Shown: piece by piece, positions 32,685 to 43,350 of the stretch
Position numbering within the stretch: the stretch's first letter is position 1
Layout of the letters: the number at the start of each line of letters is the position of its first letter
Assembly: GCA_018806985.1 (NCBI GenBank)
Contig: JADANN010000365.1
Span: 234,001-298,000 of the forward strand
Source: Angiostrongylus vasorum
Taxonomy: Eukaryota > Nematoda > Chromadorea > Rhabditida > Metastrongylidae
DNA length: 64,000 nucleotides
Direction of reading: 5' to 3'
Notes under the pieces: model-generated
The model's database searches: none
Seen by the model: only the letters and a program-made list of their open reading frames with translations
Told to the model about the DNA's origin: nothing
Translations under genes and position numbers: made by a program

Positions 32685-33092
32685 TTACTGCCTACTCTTT
32701 TTAATGGCAGGGTATATTGCGAAATATAACTTCAACGAAGCTGAGATATTCGCAAAACTCTGCAGCGCAGGTGCCTATGGTGGGGGAACGAACGCGCTAT
32801 TGTCTTTTCCGGGGAGTAACGCGTTCACCACCACACCATGCGGGTCCATCGTTTCGCCTGTCTCTCAGCTAGTTCTATGCCGATTTGGGCTCCCCAGATC
32901 AATCCCGTTGACGGGTGATTGCTGATGGCAAAAGATCGATAGAACTAGCTGAGAGACAGGCGAAACGAAGGACCCGCATGGTGTGGTGGTGAACGCGTTA
33001 CTCCCCGGAAAGGACAATAGCGCGTTCGTTCCCCACCATAGGCACCTGCAGTGCAGAGTTTTGAAGATATCTCAGCTTCGTTGAAATCTCTC
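32685..33092. repeat. Fold-back repeat, best-preserved copy
   Basis: The arm at about 32732-32878 is mirrored by 32938-33086 with only a few mismatches. Blocks such as CACCACACCATGCGGGTCC and CGTTTCGCCTGTCTCTCAGC appear in both orientations. The roughly 60-bp loop contains AGATCAATCCCGTTGACGGG. As RNA or single-stranded DNA this would form a hairpin of nearly 150 bp. Spurious open frames cross it on both strands. Confidence 0.85.
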
Positions 33093-33099
33093 GAACACT

Positions 33100-34510
33100 T
33101 TGGCCACGTCCGACTTCGAACACGTAGAAGTAGATTTGTCGAAACAGTTGTTCCGATATCTCATAAGTTGACCTTCAAAAATTCGTAGAAACATGATGCG
33201 TATTGAAATTCAGTCGTCGCAGCAAAATTGCACAAAATAAGGTTTACAATAATACACAATATTACAACATTGGAAAAAAACTGTGTGACTGAAACACATG
33301 CTTAAAAAAATTAAATTGCAGATCGAACATTAATTTCGGAGCAACCTGGCGTTGTCGAAGGGTTCCAGTGTTCAGTTGTTTTTTATTTTGGGGCCGTAGT
33401 CCATCTTCACGTAGGGCGTCGTGATCCTTGTGGAAAGCAACGATTCTTTTGCTTCACGAAAACTGATTTTTCATAGAAGAAGGTTTTTCTCGTGAATTAC
33501 CTTCTAAAAGTTATCGTAGAGCGCACCTTTCTCAAGGCTACCGGCCTTTGAAGTAGCAGTTGATGATCCCAATCCTTCCTTCTAAAAGTTAGAGGTTGGC
33601 AACTGAAGGCAACGGGATTTGAATGGATCCGACGTGGTGCGCAACAGGCTTGTAACGGAAATAGATGCTTCTACCCACCGTTTAACTCATATTGTCTTAT
33701 TTTTTTCCCTCGTGCATCACGATTATGACTTCACATGAAGCACCCAACGACGTGGTAATGGGCATCTCATAAAACAACTATGGTGTTGATTGGTAAAGCA
33801 CGCAGCATGAGTTCGTCTCCTTTATTTGTCGTGGACATGCCATTTTTTCCCGTCCTGTCGGTGAAGTCAACTGCAAGCAGTGATTCGACCTGTTCACAGC
33901 ACTTATTTCCGTAGTGACGCTATTTAAGTTCTCAGCATCAAAGATATACTGAGGCCACTTTTTTGCGGCTCGTCACCATCGCAGACTTCCTACCGTTGTG
34001 ATATAGGGAAAGATTAGCAGAACTTTCACGGGTTCCCAACCAAGATGTTTGTGATTTCTGTAGTTGGATTGTTTTTTAACTGGACATCCGAGTGAAAATT
34101 CCTAACCATTTCCAACTCAGGTTGAGTTAGCGTGAATAAACCGCCTATTTCACGCAGTAACTAAACAAATTGAAGTGCTCATCCCTTCTTTCACACCATC
34201 AAGAAGCGGAAAAATAGTGAAGGTTCGAATCTTTTATAAAAGGGCAACGCCAGTGAGATTACTTCACTCCAGCGGTGCTCCACTGAGCAAGATTTGACTC
34301 AACACGACAATGAACACCCACAAGGTGAGGACGAACCACTTCGGACCGTCGATTTGGGTCATTCCGGCTCTGAAGAAGATGAAGACGTCGAAACATTAGC
34401 TGAATAAAAGTTGTATAAAAACACTCGTGCAAGTAGAATAATCTAAGCAGAATAAGCAATATATTGATTATTCACATCGAAGTTAAGTGGAAGTTGATTT
34501 AGCAAATTGG
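33100..34510. other. No recognised gene
   Basis: AT-rich sequence. Near 34,365-34,395 is CTGAAGA...GTCGAAAC followed by TTAGCTGAATAAAAG, similar to the end of a retroelement. It resembles the phrase at 1843-1860, but no coding remnant can be assigned. Confidence 0.35.
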
Positions 34511-34519
34511 AGGCGATGT

Positions 34520-35035
34520 TAACTTTTTTATTTACTGCCTGTTAAAATTTTTTCACGACAGAATATTATATGAAATTCAACGATATTTATGATAAGATAT
34601 TTGCAAAACTCCCAACCGCAGGTGTCTGCGGTGGCGAATGAACGCGCTGTTACGCCTTCCGAAGGCTGATGCGTTCACCACCACACCATGCGGGTCCTTC
34701 ATTTCGCCTTTCTGTCATCTAGTTTGCTATCCACCAGTGCCATAAGAAACGACTCGTCAAAGGAAAGTATCATAGCGTGTTCGATTCCCAACGCAGACAC
34801 CTGCGCTCTTGAGTTTTACACATATCTCAGCATCATTGTCGTGGAATTTCATATAATAACCTACCGTGAAAAGTTGTAGCAGGCAGCAAACAAAAAGTTA
34901 ACATTGTGATTTCGACTACAGCTTCAGCTTAACTGGGTTCAATGCCGATTTCTGCGCTCCAGATCAGTCTCGTTGACGGGTGATTGATGATGGCACTGGT
35001 AGATAGAAAACTAGCAGACAGAAAGGCGAAACGAA
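34520..35035. repeat. Fold-back repeat, interrupted copy
   Basis: The left arm (TTATTTACTGCCTGTTAAAA to CTGTCATCTAGTTTGCTATC) is followed by partial right-arm blocks. These are a copy of the tail ending GTAGCAGGCAGCAAACAAAA and the centre AGATCAGTCTCGTTGACGGG with GACAGAAAGGCGAAACGAAG. The order suggests rearrangement or a nested insertion. Confidence 0.6.
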
Positions 35036-35224
35036 GGAGAAAAATGACTGCCACTATGAGTCAAATGAGTCAACTCAGATACAACCGAGTGCCTTAGAAT
35101 CCATTGTACTAAGTTGAGATTTTTTCTTCTCATCATGTCACCTGTGCTGTGGATAAACGAAAACTAGTAAAAAAGAGAGCCGGTAGGTGCTAGGTGACGA
35201 GTCGTAGTCACACATCTTGAACAC

Positions 35225-35528
35225 TAAGGCAACCATAGAGGGGGCGTGTGGCGCACTGGTTGTGGGCGCCCTGCAACACGCATGTGCAATCGATTCCCGT
35301 GCTCATGGCCCACCATGCCTTCCATCCCTCCGGGGTCGGCAAATTGGTAGCAGACTTGTCTGGGAGGATAAAAGCACTGGTTCGATACATCGGTAAACCA
35401 CCGCGAGTCATTGTAAAGGCCAGATATGCATCCAATCACCTCCAAACGATGATTAATAAGTCGAATGCATGACGCATCCCTCAGGGATTTATCAACGCCG
35501 CGAGCGCTATCCTTTATTTTTTAAGGCA
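35225..35528 (+). repeat. tRNA-derived SINE, family A copy
   Basis: Head GGCGTGTGGCGCACTGGTTG, B-box-like CAATCGATTCCC, body TTCCATCCCTCCGGGGTCGG, and tail GCATCCCTCAGGGATTTATC followed by GCGCTATCCTTTATTTTTT. TAAGGCA at 35225-35231 and 35522-35528 may be the target-site duplication. Confidence 0.8.
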
Positions 35529-35609
35529 GTCGTAATCGCCTTCTCATGCTTCTGCGAAGTTTTTTACCTCACTCTCTGACCTATCAACTGGTTCAAGTGT
35601 TCAACTTTC

Positions 35610-35695
35610 TAATGTAGTGCCTACTATTTCTTACACGGCAGGGTATTATGTGAGATACAACCACAATGATGCTGAGATATTGCACAACTTAATTT
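35610..35695 (+). repeat. Fragment of fold-back repeat family
   Basis: Only the outer part of one arm is present: TGCCTACTATTTCTTACACG, then GGCAGGGTATTATGTGAGAT and ACAACCACAATGATGCTGAG. Confidence 0.6.
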
Positions 35696-35699
35696 GAGA

Positions 35700-36425
35700 A
35701 TCATCGCTTTACCAATCATTGTAGTCATTAAATGAACCTCTTCAACTATGTTCTTCCTACTGCAAAAACTGCGATTCCGTAGAAGACGGTTTCAAGTTTG
35801 GTGGGCAACAAAAAGGGAAAAAAAGAAAGCATAAGTTAACTCTTACCTTTCAATACTACTGCACTCACAACATGCTGTCACAAAGTGATTATGGAAGAGG
35901 CCGAAGTTCTAACAATTCCTTAAGAGTAAAGTGATATCCCGTAGAGCTGAGGCAATAAACTAGAAATCATTCACATACTCAAATTTGAAAATAATGATAC
36001 CTTAAACTGCACTCAATCTACGCGCTTCGGTTCCTGAAGAACTAACCCACAACTTCATCAAAACATGGAATTCACGATTCATGGCGTAAATTTTATTATG
36101 GTCCATAACTCCTTATTAAACTGAAAATAAAGCGGTTAGAGAAGAATTTTCACGGGACATTTCCCTGATCACTGTTAATGCATAAATGTGCACAGATGCA
36201 TAGACTACAGTTTCCGAATTGGTTTCCACTAAGTGCGCTTTGATCTAGTGAAATGCGTGGAACAGTTTTAAATCTCCAGTACAAAAATTGGAAAGAAGCA
36301 GAGATCGTTCTTGCAGTGTTATTTACTAGAAAATAAGGCAAGCATAATTTGTTTTAGAAGTCCAATTTTATTGTGTGTATTCAACTTTTGCTTGCGTGAA
36401 CTACAAAAAAGAAAAAGTGTTGCTT
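35700..36425. other. No recognised feature
   Basis: AT-rich sequence without a recognisable coding or repeat motif. Confidence 0.4.
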
Positions 36426-36429
36426 CCTC

Positions 36430-36758
36430 TACTCGATATATTTGCAACTAAGCTGACTATAAAATGGCATCAATGTGCCTGAGTTGTTGGTTAGTGTAGT
36501 GCCTACTCGTTGTATATTCCGACAGTGCACACAGTTTTGCCAACAAGATAAAAGCTCATCCACTCCGGTATCCGAAATTCCTCTCGGAGAGATGAATTCT
36601 CGGAAGCCATTGTAGATTGCTGTTTTGAACTCGGCTTCATCTAAGCAACAAAACGACGATTTATCTATCGCATTGTGACGTGTGGTGGCAAATTGGATCC
36701 GATACGACAACTGACGGTGTTCCATGTTGTGTTGGACCAGCGTAAGGTTCCTCTGCAC
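36430..36758 (-). pseudogene. C-terminal relic of a mariner-like transposase
   Basis: The minus-strand frame contains FKTAIYNGFREFISPRGISD then GVDELLSCWQNCVHC. This matches the family's end, where a K-E-F block is followed by G-I-x-x-L-x-x-R-W-Q-x-C-V before the stop. The N-terminal and catalytic parts are not present nearby. It is unrelated in position to the 13.8 kb mariner relic. Confidence 0.5.
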
Positions 36759-37084
36759 TTTTCAAATCCAAATTTACACCAAAATAAGGTTATACTGAGT
36801 TCTTATTATATATATCTCACCATCTACAAGATTACGGAATCTCTAACAACCAAACCTCTTCAAAAAAACGCCTTCAAAAAATTATTTTCTTCCAGCTCTT
36901 TAGAAATCTGTGGTACCCGAATATGAGAACTACTATCATAACACATTGTCGATAAAAAATGTACATATTCTGTGGTTCTCTTCGTATTTTAACTGAAAAA
37001 AGTTGTGTTTAAGTCTAGTAACAAAACCTTAAGGAAGCGGGTAGCGTTGTAGTAGTCATCAGGTCCATTAATCTGACGGCCCAA

Positions 37085-37240
37085 CCGATCCTGGCAGTGA
37101 CTCGACATCGCCACGGCCCACCAAGATTTTCGTCCCCGCGGGGTCGGGAAATTAATAACTCCCCCCAGCTTCTCTGGGGACAGTTTAGTGCCTCTAACCC
37201 AAGTGCGAACGCTCCAGCACTGCTATTCCAGGACTGGAGG
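37085..37240 (+). repeat. Partial tRNA-derived SINE, family A
   Basis: The internal part of the element is recognisable (GCCACGGCCCACCAAGATTT, CGCGGGGTCGGGAAATTAAT, CTTCTCTGGGGACAG); the tRNA-like head and the tail are degraded. Confidence 0.5.
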
Positions 37241-37479
37241 AATAATCTACTCGACTAGCATTCAAGAGCATTCATAACGTAAACGAGAATCCTCAAGCTG
37301 TTGTCGAATCCACATGCAAAAAAGATCGAAGCTCTTAGTGGATGATGAGTGTGAGGGTGAGGAAACGAATGGAACGCGAGGAGTGCTCGGATCCACACAG
37401 TAAGATTTACGTGATGTCAAGTCATGTAATAAACGAAAAATACAAAACATTAAATTTCACGGTCCGAGGTCGTGATTGC

Positions 37480-38110
37480 TCTGTTGGCACGTCCACATCC
37501 CTGCTGCCATGACAGCACAGTGTTCGGGTGCCAGCCGATGAGATCGTGGACTTACGAGGGCCTTCCGGAACGCCGACGACGTCGTGACATGGCGATCGAG
37601 CTGCGCTATCGATCGTCTACGAGGGAGCGATCGCGCCTGCTGCGTGCGCTGCCACACCACCTCGGTTTACACTCCCATTTATCCCTTCGTATGTCCCATT
37701 CGCTTGTTGCGATTTACTTGATGTGATATTAAGCCATTTCTTCTTCTTGATATAATTTTTTTCATTTTACGTGACCCGTCATAACATCCGCCATGAGGAT
37801 CCCAGCACTTCTTGCATTCGATTCGTTTTTCCTCGCATTCATCGTTCACAGTGGTCTTCGAAGATTTTGGTGTTGTTTCGGTGGCTGCTTGAGGATTCCG
37901 TCCTTTTTATAAGTGTCGTACAATGCTGCTCGAAGCGATTCTTTTTGCAATGTTGGGGGATAGCTAGGGCGTTGTCGCTGCGACTGGGGGAGAGCGTTGA
38001 GTCGGGTCAAACCATCACCTTTATCTATGGTGACCTGGATCATTAACCATTGCGCTGTTCCCCTCTCACCATTGATATTAGATGTAAAGAATGCGAGAGC
38101 CAGTGATTTC
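37480..38110 (-). other. GC-rich, coding-like stretch with Cys-rich readings
   Basis: The segment is noticeably more GC-rich than its surroundings. Minus-strand readings around 37,750-37,900 give DECEEKRIECKKCWDPHGG followed by CYDGSRKMKK. Around 37,650-37,700, in another frame, they give DKWECKPRWCGSARSRRDRS. This could be two short exons of a Cys-rich secreted protein or a relic. The frames break quickly, and I recognise no family. Confidence 0.25.
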
Positions 38111-38119
38111 TCGAACAAT

Positions 38120-39555
38120 GTTGATTTTTCTTGATTTCAATATTCATCTCGTTTCTATCACAGCCGTAGATTTAGAAGGTTGGAACAAAGTGTAGACCTG
38201 ATTTTTTCAGTCGGTTTGTGATTGTACTTCAGCATTATCAAACGACGTTATGCTGGCTTACGAGTATCAGATATAGGCTGAACGTCCAGTTGACGAAGTA
38301 AGAACCCTATTCGACTGTTTCAACTATTTCACGGATCGCGAAAGCGCAGGTGTCTCATCGGCCACTTAGCATATTGATAACGAAAAGTGTCTGCGAGAGC
38401 TGTAGCATCTCCGTGAAGCTTTGCACCGCCGCATAGCAGTGAATTATGCCGTTTTCTTAAGTTATGTTAATGTTATGCTGAAGTTGACCCACCATCCTTG
38501 AAAGCGAGAACAGCATATATGTAATGCTGTAGAATTCCTACCAAACTATTTTGGCTACCACTGAAGAGGGATCTTTGAAGAACTCAACAGAGCGGTAGAA
38601 ATGATAAGACTGCGAATAAATAGGAAGAAAACTTCGTTAGGAAATCCCATTGTGCTATAGGAAATAAGTCAGGTTGAATTATATTTGACTACGGAAATCG
38701 CGTAGCACATTGCTGGCCTAGGGTGCTCAGTAAAAATGGGAAGTAAATGAAGGCAGGATTATGTTAAGCAAAGGAAGCAGCACGGGCAGCACTAAAGCCT
38801 CACTGACAAGCCACCGACCAGCTGACGAGCCTAAATTTTGTGTCCACTGATTTGAGTGAGTGCTTCTCACAGCATTATGCTGTGCAACTGAGACATAAGT
38901 TGATCAGATATCATGTATCAAAAATTCCAGAAAAGGCTATAAAACATACGATGTTCATGGTAGTTTGCGTAGCTATGCTCAGTGTCTTTGCTTGTTGATG
39001 AGTGATCATTACCATTTTGATATCAAACTGGTATGAGCTATATTAAGTTACAGCGAGTGCGTGAAAGCATTTAGGGCCAAATAGACTGGTCAGCCACGGG
39101 ATCTAGGCATCGGTTCTTAATTGTTAGAAATAAGCGCCTTACTTGTTTCAATGTAACTACCATGACTTAGGGATCGAATTCCTTTGGAAAGCGAAGTGAA
39201 CTTTTCCACAAGAAATCTAACCTTGGAGGCTAAATTTTAAATTTGAAACTTGCAGCCAAGCGCATATTGCAGCAGTGCTTTAAACCTTTAACCTAGAGAT
39301 AATGCCATTTAGAACAGCAGGCACTTTAATATTTATAAAAGAAAAAAAAACTTTCATGAAGCTTCCACTATACAAATGCAACTGTCTTCGAAGATATAGT
39401 TCTATATCGTTGATGCAGTAAGTGACATTACCTATGCGTACGGCTTATGTGTAGGCATATCAAATGAATAACTGCAAGCAAATTACACGATGTACACGTG
39501 AAGAGAACTCTTCTACTGCGAAATTTGTTGTATCCTAGAACTCTTCATATTTTAT
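38120..39555. other. No recognised feature
   Basis: No open frame longer than about 60 residues and no repeat family seen in this window's set. Confidence 0.4.
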
Positions 39556-39559
39556 TGGC

Positions 39560-39824
39560 TACCTTAAAACAAGGCGCAGTGGTCGGAGGCGCCCTGCAAC
39601 ACAGATGTGGAATGGATCCGCGCGCCCATGGCCCACCAAGCCTACCATCCCTTCAGGGTCGTGAAATTGGTACCAGACTTGTCTGAGAGGATAACAGCAC
39701 TGGCTCGATAATATGCATCCAATCACCTCCAAATGATACTTAATGAAGTCGAATGCATGGCGAATCCCTCTGGGATTGATCAACGCCGAGAGCTTTTTTC
39801 CTTTTATCCTTTACCTTAAAACAA
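39560..39824 (+). repeat. tRNA-derived SINE, family A copy with target-site duplication
   Basis: The element spans about 39573-39811 and is flanked by the perfect 13-bp direct repeat TACCTTAAAACAA (39560-39572 and 39812-39824). It has head GGCGCAGTGGTCGGAGGCGC, body GGCCCACCAAGCCTACCATC, and tail CGAATCCCTCTGGGATTGAT ending in a T-rich stretch. This is the cleanest insertion in the window and suggests recent LINE-mediated retrotransposition. Confidence 0.88.
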
Positions 39825-39829
39825 AGCGT

Positions 39830-40835
39830 AGCATATGACAACTGAGTGACTTAGTGCTAGTGTGTCTTCTGTTTGGTGACTAGTCGCCGTCAATACAATT
39901 GGTGCGCAACGTATGACACAATGTGACACAGCATGCTTGAAAGTTTCTTCGGAAATTCTCGAGATTCCTAGAAATAACCGCTGTATGCATTTTTCAAATT
40001 ATCGAGATAAACTGCAGTAAGATTTTCTTCAGGAGAACGGCGCTTAACCGATTATTACTAAGCTTCTGGTTTCATTCGCAATTACTCACATAGCAGTAAG
40101 AACTTCTACGTATCGCCCGAGAAACTGAGTTCGATGTGCGTGTTGGGGTGAAGTGGACGAGATGCATTGCTCCCAATGCGTTTTGTTTTCAGTGGCTCAT
40201 TTTCTGCGCAGGGATTTTCCTCATATCTTTGTATCCGATCGATACTTTGTCAACCGCAGATTTTGCATCAGACATAATCTATGGAAGGCTATTCTGTTAG
40301 TTAGATACCCTCAATACCTGGACGGTAGTGCTGGCTCCAATACATCTTGCCTTGGTTTCCTTGTAACACAAATGCCGCTATGGTAACCGTCTTCTTCAAA
40401 CATAGTGACGTCCACAGGGCACGCACTTTCTGAGACACAGAAATTGTTGAGAAGTCAGCCTTTCGTATAGTTGGTCGACAGAGGGGAACTTTCATTTTCC
40501 TTGAGTCATTTCAACAGTTTCCGTACATATGGTTTTCAGCAGTCCTTCTTATTGTTTGATTTGTTCATCTGTGTTTCGCTGGCGACTTACATTCCCCTGA
40601 TCTGCTCATTTCAGCTGGGCGTGGTGTGTGCAGTTTATATTTCGGAGGATATCGTACAAGCGCATTGTTGATCATGCGCAGAGTTTTCCACCTGGATAAA
40701 GTATCAGATAAAATCTCTTCTCCATAACTAAGCTTCGTTCAACACCCTGGCGACGACGCCTTAGCCTTATTTCACGTTTTTTTCGGAGTGGACGACGCCC
40801 TAGTTTTTCGCTGCGCTCATTGTGATATCAGTAAT
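39830..40835. other. No recognised gene
   Basis: Open frames at 40153-40386 (plus) and 40301-40495 (minus) overlap and neither shows a family signature. A plus-strand reading after the TTTTCAG near 40,190 (WLIFCAGIFLISLYPIDTLS) is hydrophobic and could be a membrane-protein exon, but I have no second exon to support it. Confidence 0.3.
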
Positions 40836-40837
40836 TG

Positions 40838-41455
40838 TCACACCGACCATTCCGGCAGTTTTTATGCAGCCCGTCCTCTTTTGTTGCGATTTCCGTTCTA
40901 AATATCAATTTTCTCTTCGTTTTGAGGAAATTTCTGCACTTCTCCTACCTTATGTTTGTCCACGTTATTCCCTAGCTTGTTTTTGCTGCACCTACAACTC
41001 TTGTGTGTGAAGAGAAATACCCCCACTATGCAGTTATACTTCTGCCACCATTTTATAAAGCTGTATAAGTTCTGCAAGCCATACTACGATGTTTACCTTT
41101 TAGTATCGATACCCTCTCATTCCAGTAACACCCAGAAGTCGTCATAGGGATTTAAAACTAGGAACCAACGAATTGCTTGCCAAGAATGGTTCTGGATACT
41201 GTACAATGCCAGTTCCTCGAGGCAGAAGCCCTTCTGCGCCTCTTCACTGGCTACGTTCTTCTCAACAGCAACATTCTATAGCCGCGAAATGGGGAATTGG
41301 TGAAAAATTATTAAGCCATCGATTGACTGCAAGAAATCTTGGAGAAATCTTCTATCCACCAAAATAAACTACCTTAAAGAAAACATCTATAGGTGTCTTA
41401 CTGGCCACTCATGCAAAAACTATTATGACATCTGTAGATGTTGTTCGTCGCGTGA
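40838..41455 (+). repeat. Old single relative of the array unit (R1)
   Basis: Collinear with the middle of the 1.3 kb unit. Shared blocks are AAGCTGTATAAGTTCTGCAA, CATAGGGATTTAAAACTA, CAACGAATTGCTT, CTGCGCCTCTTCACTGGCTA and two palindrome-like sites (41382-41397 and 41427-41442). Point and length differences are many, so it predates the array. Confidence 0.8.
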
Positions 41456-41459
41456 GTGT

Positions 41460-42055
41460 TAATGCACACTGCATCACATCTCCAGTTATGGAGAGTTCGT
41501 TACCGATGTACACTATGAAGAACAGCACGGAGGGTTCTTGAATACATACATACTTTCCAGGATTCTGTGTTCTTGTAAAAATTCTCCTTGATAAGTTTCG
41601 ATTAATAGTCTAAGCTTCTACGAAATCTCTCGTCGGCCATCCATTCATTGTCGGAAAAATAAAGGGTGCTCAAAAGGTGTGATGTATGCAAGAGCAGAAC
41701 TCAAACGCCAATAATCTGGGGGTTTAAAGGGGTGCAGTCCTAAGGTAGAAACCGACGAATCATTTCACCTCGTCACCACTTGTCGTCCCACAACCCATTC
41801 TTCTATGGTCCATAACTGTTCGTTTCGACCATAATCAGTTCACAGATCTCAGCCATAAATAATTCATGGAAATTTATCGATTCTGTACGCCATCCGTCAT
41901 GTTCTAAGCACCTCTAGTTCTACAGTCATCGCGAAAGCAGAGTCACTCAGCTAGTGATGTGTTTGAATGGCGGATGAGTCCCACTAAGCCTACAACGGAG
42001 ATTAGGCGTTCTTTCACACGGTATCCACAAAAAAAAATCAACGTAGGACGTTATG
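41460..42055. other. No recognised feature
   Basis: No coding or repeat motif that I can support. Confidence 0.4.
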
Positions 42056-42059
42056 TGCT

Positions 42060-42300
42060 AGAGAATAAAGCGTTCGGCGTTGAGTAATCTCTGATGAATA
42101 GACCATGCATTCGACTTCATCAGGCATCGTAGAGGTGACTGAATGAACATCTGGCCTGTACAATGAATTACAATGGCGTTCCGATGCACCAAGCCGGTGT
42201 TTTCGTAGAGTCGTGGGCGTGGAATCAAACCAGTAATCGATTTAGCGCGCCACGGCACGGCGCCTCTAACCACCGCGCCACACACATCCTTGTGGTTCGC
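42060..42300 (-). repeat. tRNA-derived SINE, family A, diverged copy
   Basis: Minus-strand head TGTGTGGCGCGGTGGTTAGA (A-box-like), a degraded B box, and a tail on the plus strand recognisable as GCATTCGACTTCATCAGGCA and GCGTTCGGCGTTGAGTAATC. The middle third is poorly conserved. Confidence 0.6.
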
Positions 42301-42304
42301 GCGT

Positions 42305-43335
42305 TGTGTTTGAAAGTAAAGCGATATTGTGGTCACTGTGAAAGAACGGCTGTAGAATCAATTCCCTTGTAACGAATTTTGTAGTATGAAGCTTTTGAAA
42401 TGCTTTTTTGTAAATGTAAAATATGACGCCACAATGATTTGACCCAACGAGCGTCATGTATTGGTATTCTTCATTCTTTGGCACGGCCATTTCACATCAT
42501 CCGTTCTTTCATGTAATCGTCCATGGACTGTTCCGTGCGTTGTAATTTCCCTTACTTAAGGACAAAATATGTAGGGTTTCGTTTAGTGGTAAGGATGCTG
42601 AAGAAGTCTTTAGCAGTGTATTGGCTGGTATCTCACTCATGTTTATCTATGCATGCCATTGTTTTTCGTTATTGCCAAGAGTTCCTTCTGCTTCAATGCA
42701 AAGCGAAATTTTCTATTGTTTATGCTGTTTTGCTTTACCTACAGACGAAAGTGCTTTCATATTGGTCGTTCAGTACTGCCAGGACATTGTAGTTTGATTC
42801 GCCGCACGCCCACGTACTGCTTAACTGTACTTCAGTTGAAGAAGCAGTTATTATTGACTTCCTACTCACGGAAATAACGCAATTAGAGGTGATCTTAATG
42901 CATTCTGATGTGTTCTATGCTTGAAGTCCCTTGAGGAGAGTTTTTACGGTTGCTAACAGAGTCGGTTATGTGGATAAGCTAAGAAAACGGAACGAAGAGT
43001 GAAGTTCACAGTCCTAGAAAATGTGTCTGTTTCGAAAATTTGGACATTTCAACACATAGTGATGTCATCGACGAATCACAGCTTAGAATACAGGTCCCTT
43101 CAGAGATTTCAACACTTTTCAACGGCGAACGAGCACTTTGGGTGGGGTGAGCCTCTGTTTGTATTGCGCCGTAGTATGTATTTATGAGAAAGATGAGTTC
43201 TCTAAGGAAAGAAGTGTTGTTGTGAACTGGACGATACTGGTACTTTGTTTGATTTTAGTATTGAGTAGATCATTTGGTATCTCTGAAGCTGCTCCAGTGA
43301 TTGCTCTGTTTTCAGTCTGTATTACAACTCCTATA
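42305..43335. other. 5' flank of unc-78, no recognised element
   Basis: Short overlapping open frames only. One frame from 43138 runs in frame into unc-78, but its residues are unlike the family's N-terminus and the acceptor at 43341-43349 separates it from the gene. Confidence 0.35.
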
Positions 43336-43340
43336 ACATT

Positions 43341-43350
43341 TTCTTTCAGA
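43341..43350 (+). promoter_or_regulatory. Likely spliced-leader trans-splice acceptor of unc-78
   Basis: TTCTTTCAG ends one base before the ATG at 43351. Nematode mRNAs often receive a spliced leader immediately upstream of the start codon. The site could instead be the acceptor of a cis intron from an unseen 5' UTR exon. Confidence 0.55.

Noticed and set aside
34370..34394. Hammerhead ribozyme-like core (CTGAAGA ... CGAAAC), with a similar phrase at 1843-1860
   Set aside because: The spacers between the two core boxes cannot form a stem II in either place, and no flanking stem I or III is evident.
43138..43350. Upstream in-frame extension of unc-78 from the ATG at 43138
   Set aside because: The family's N-terminus corresponds to the ATG at 43351, which sits one base after a strong splice acceptor; the extension is unlike any AIP1.
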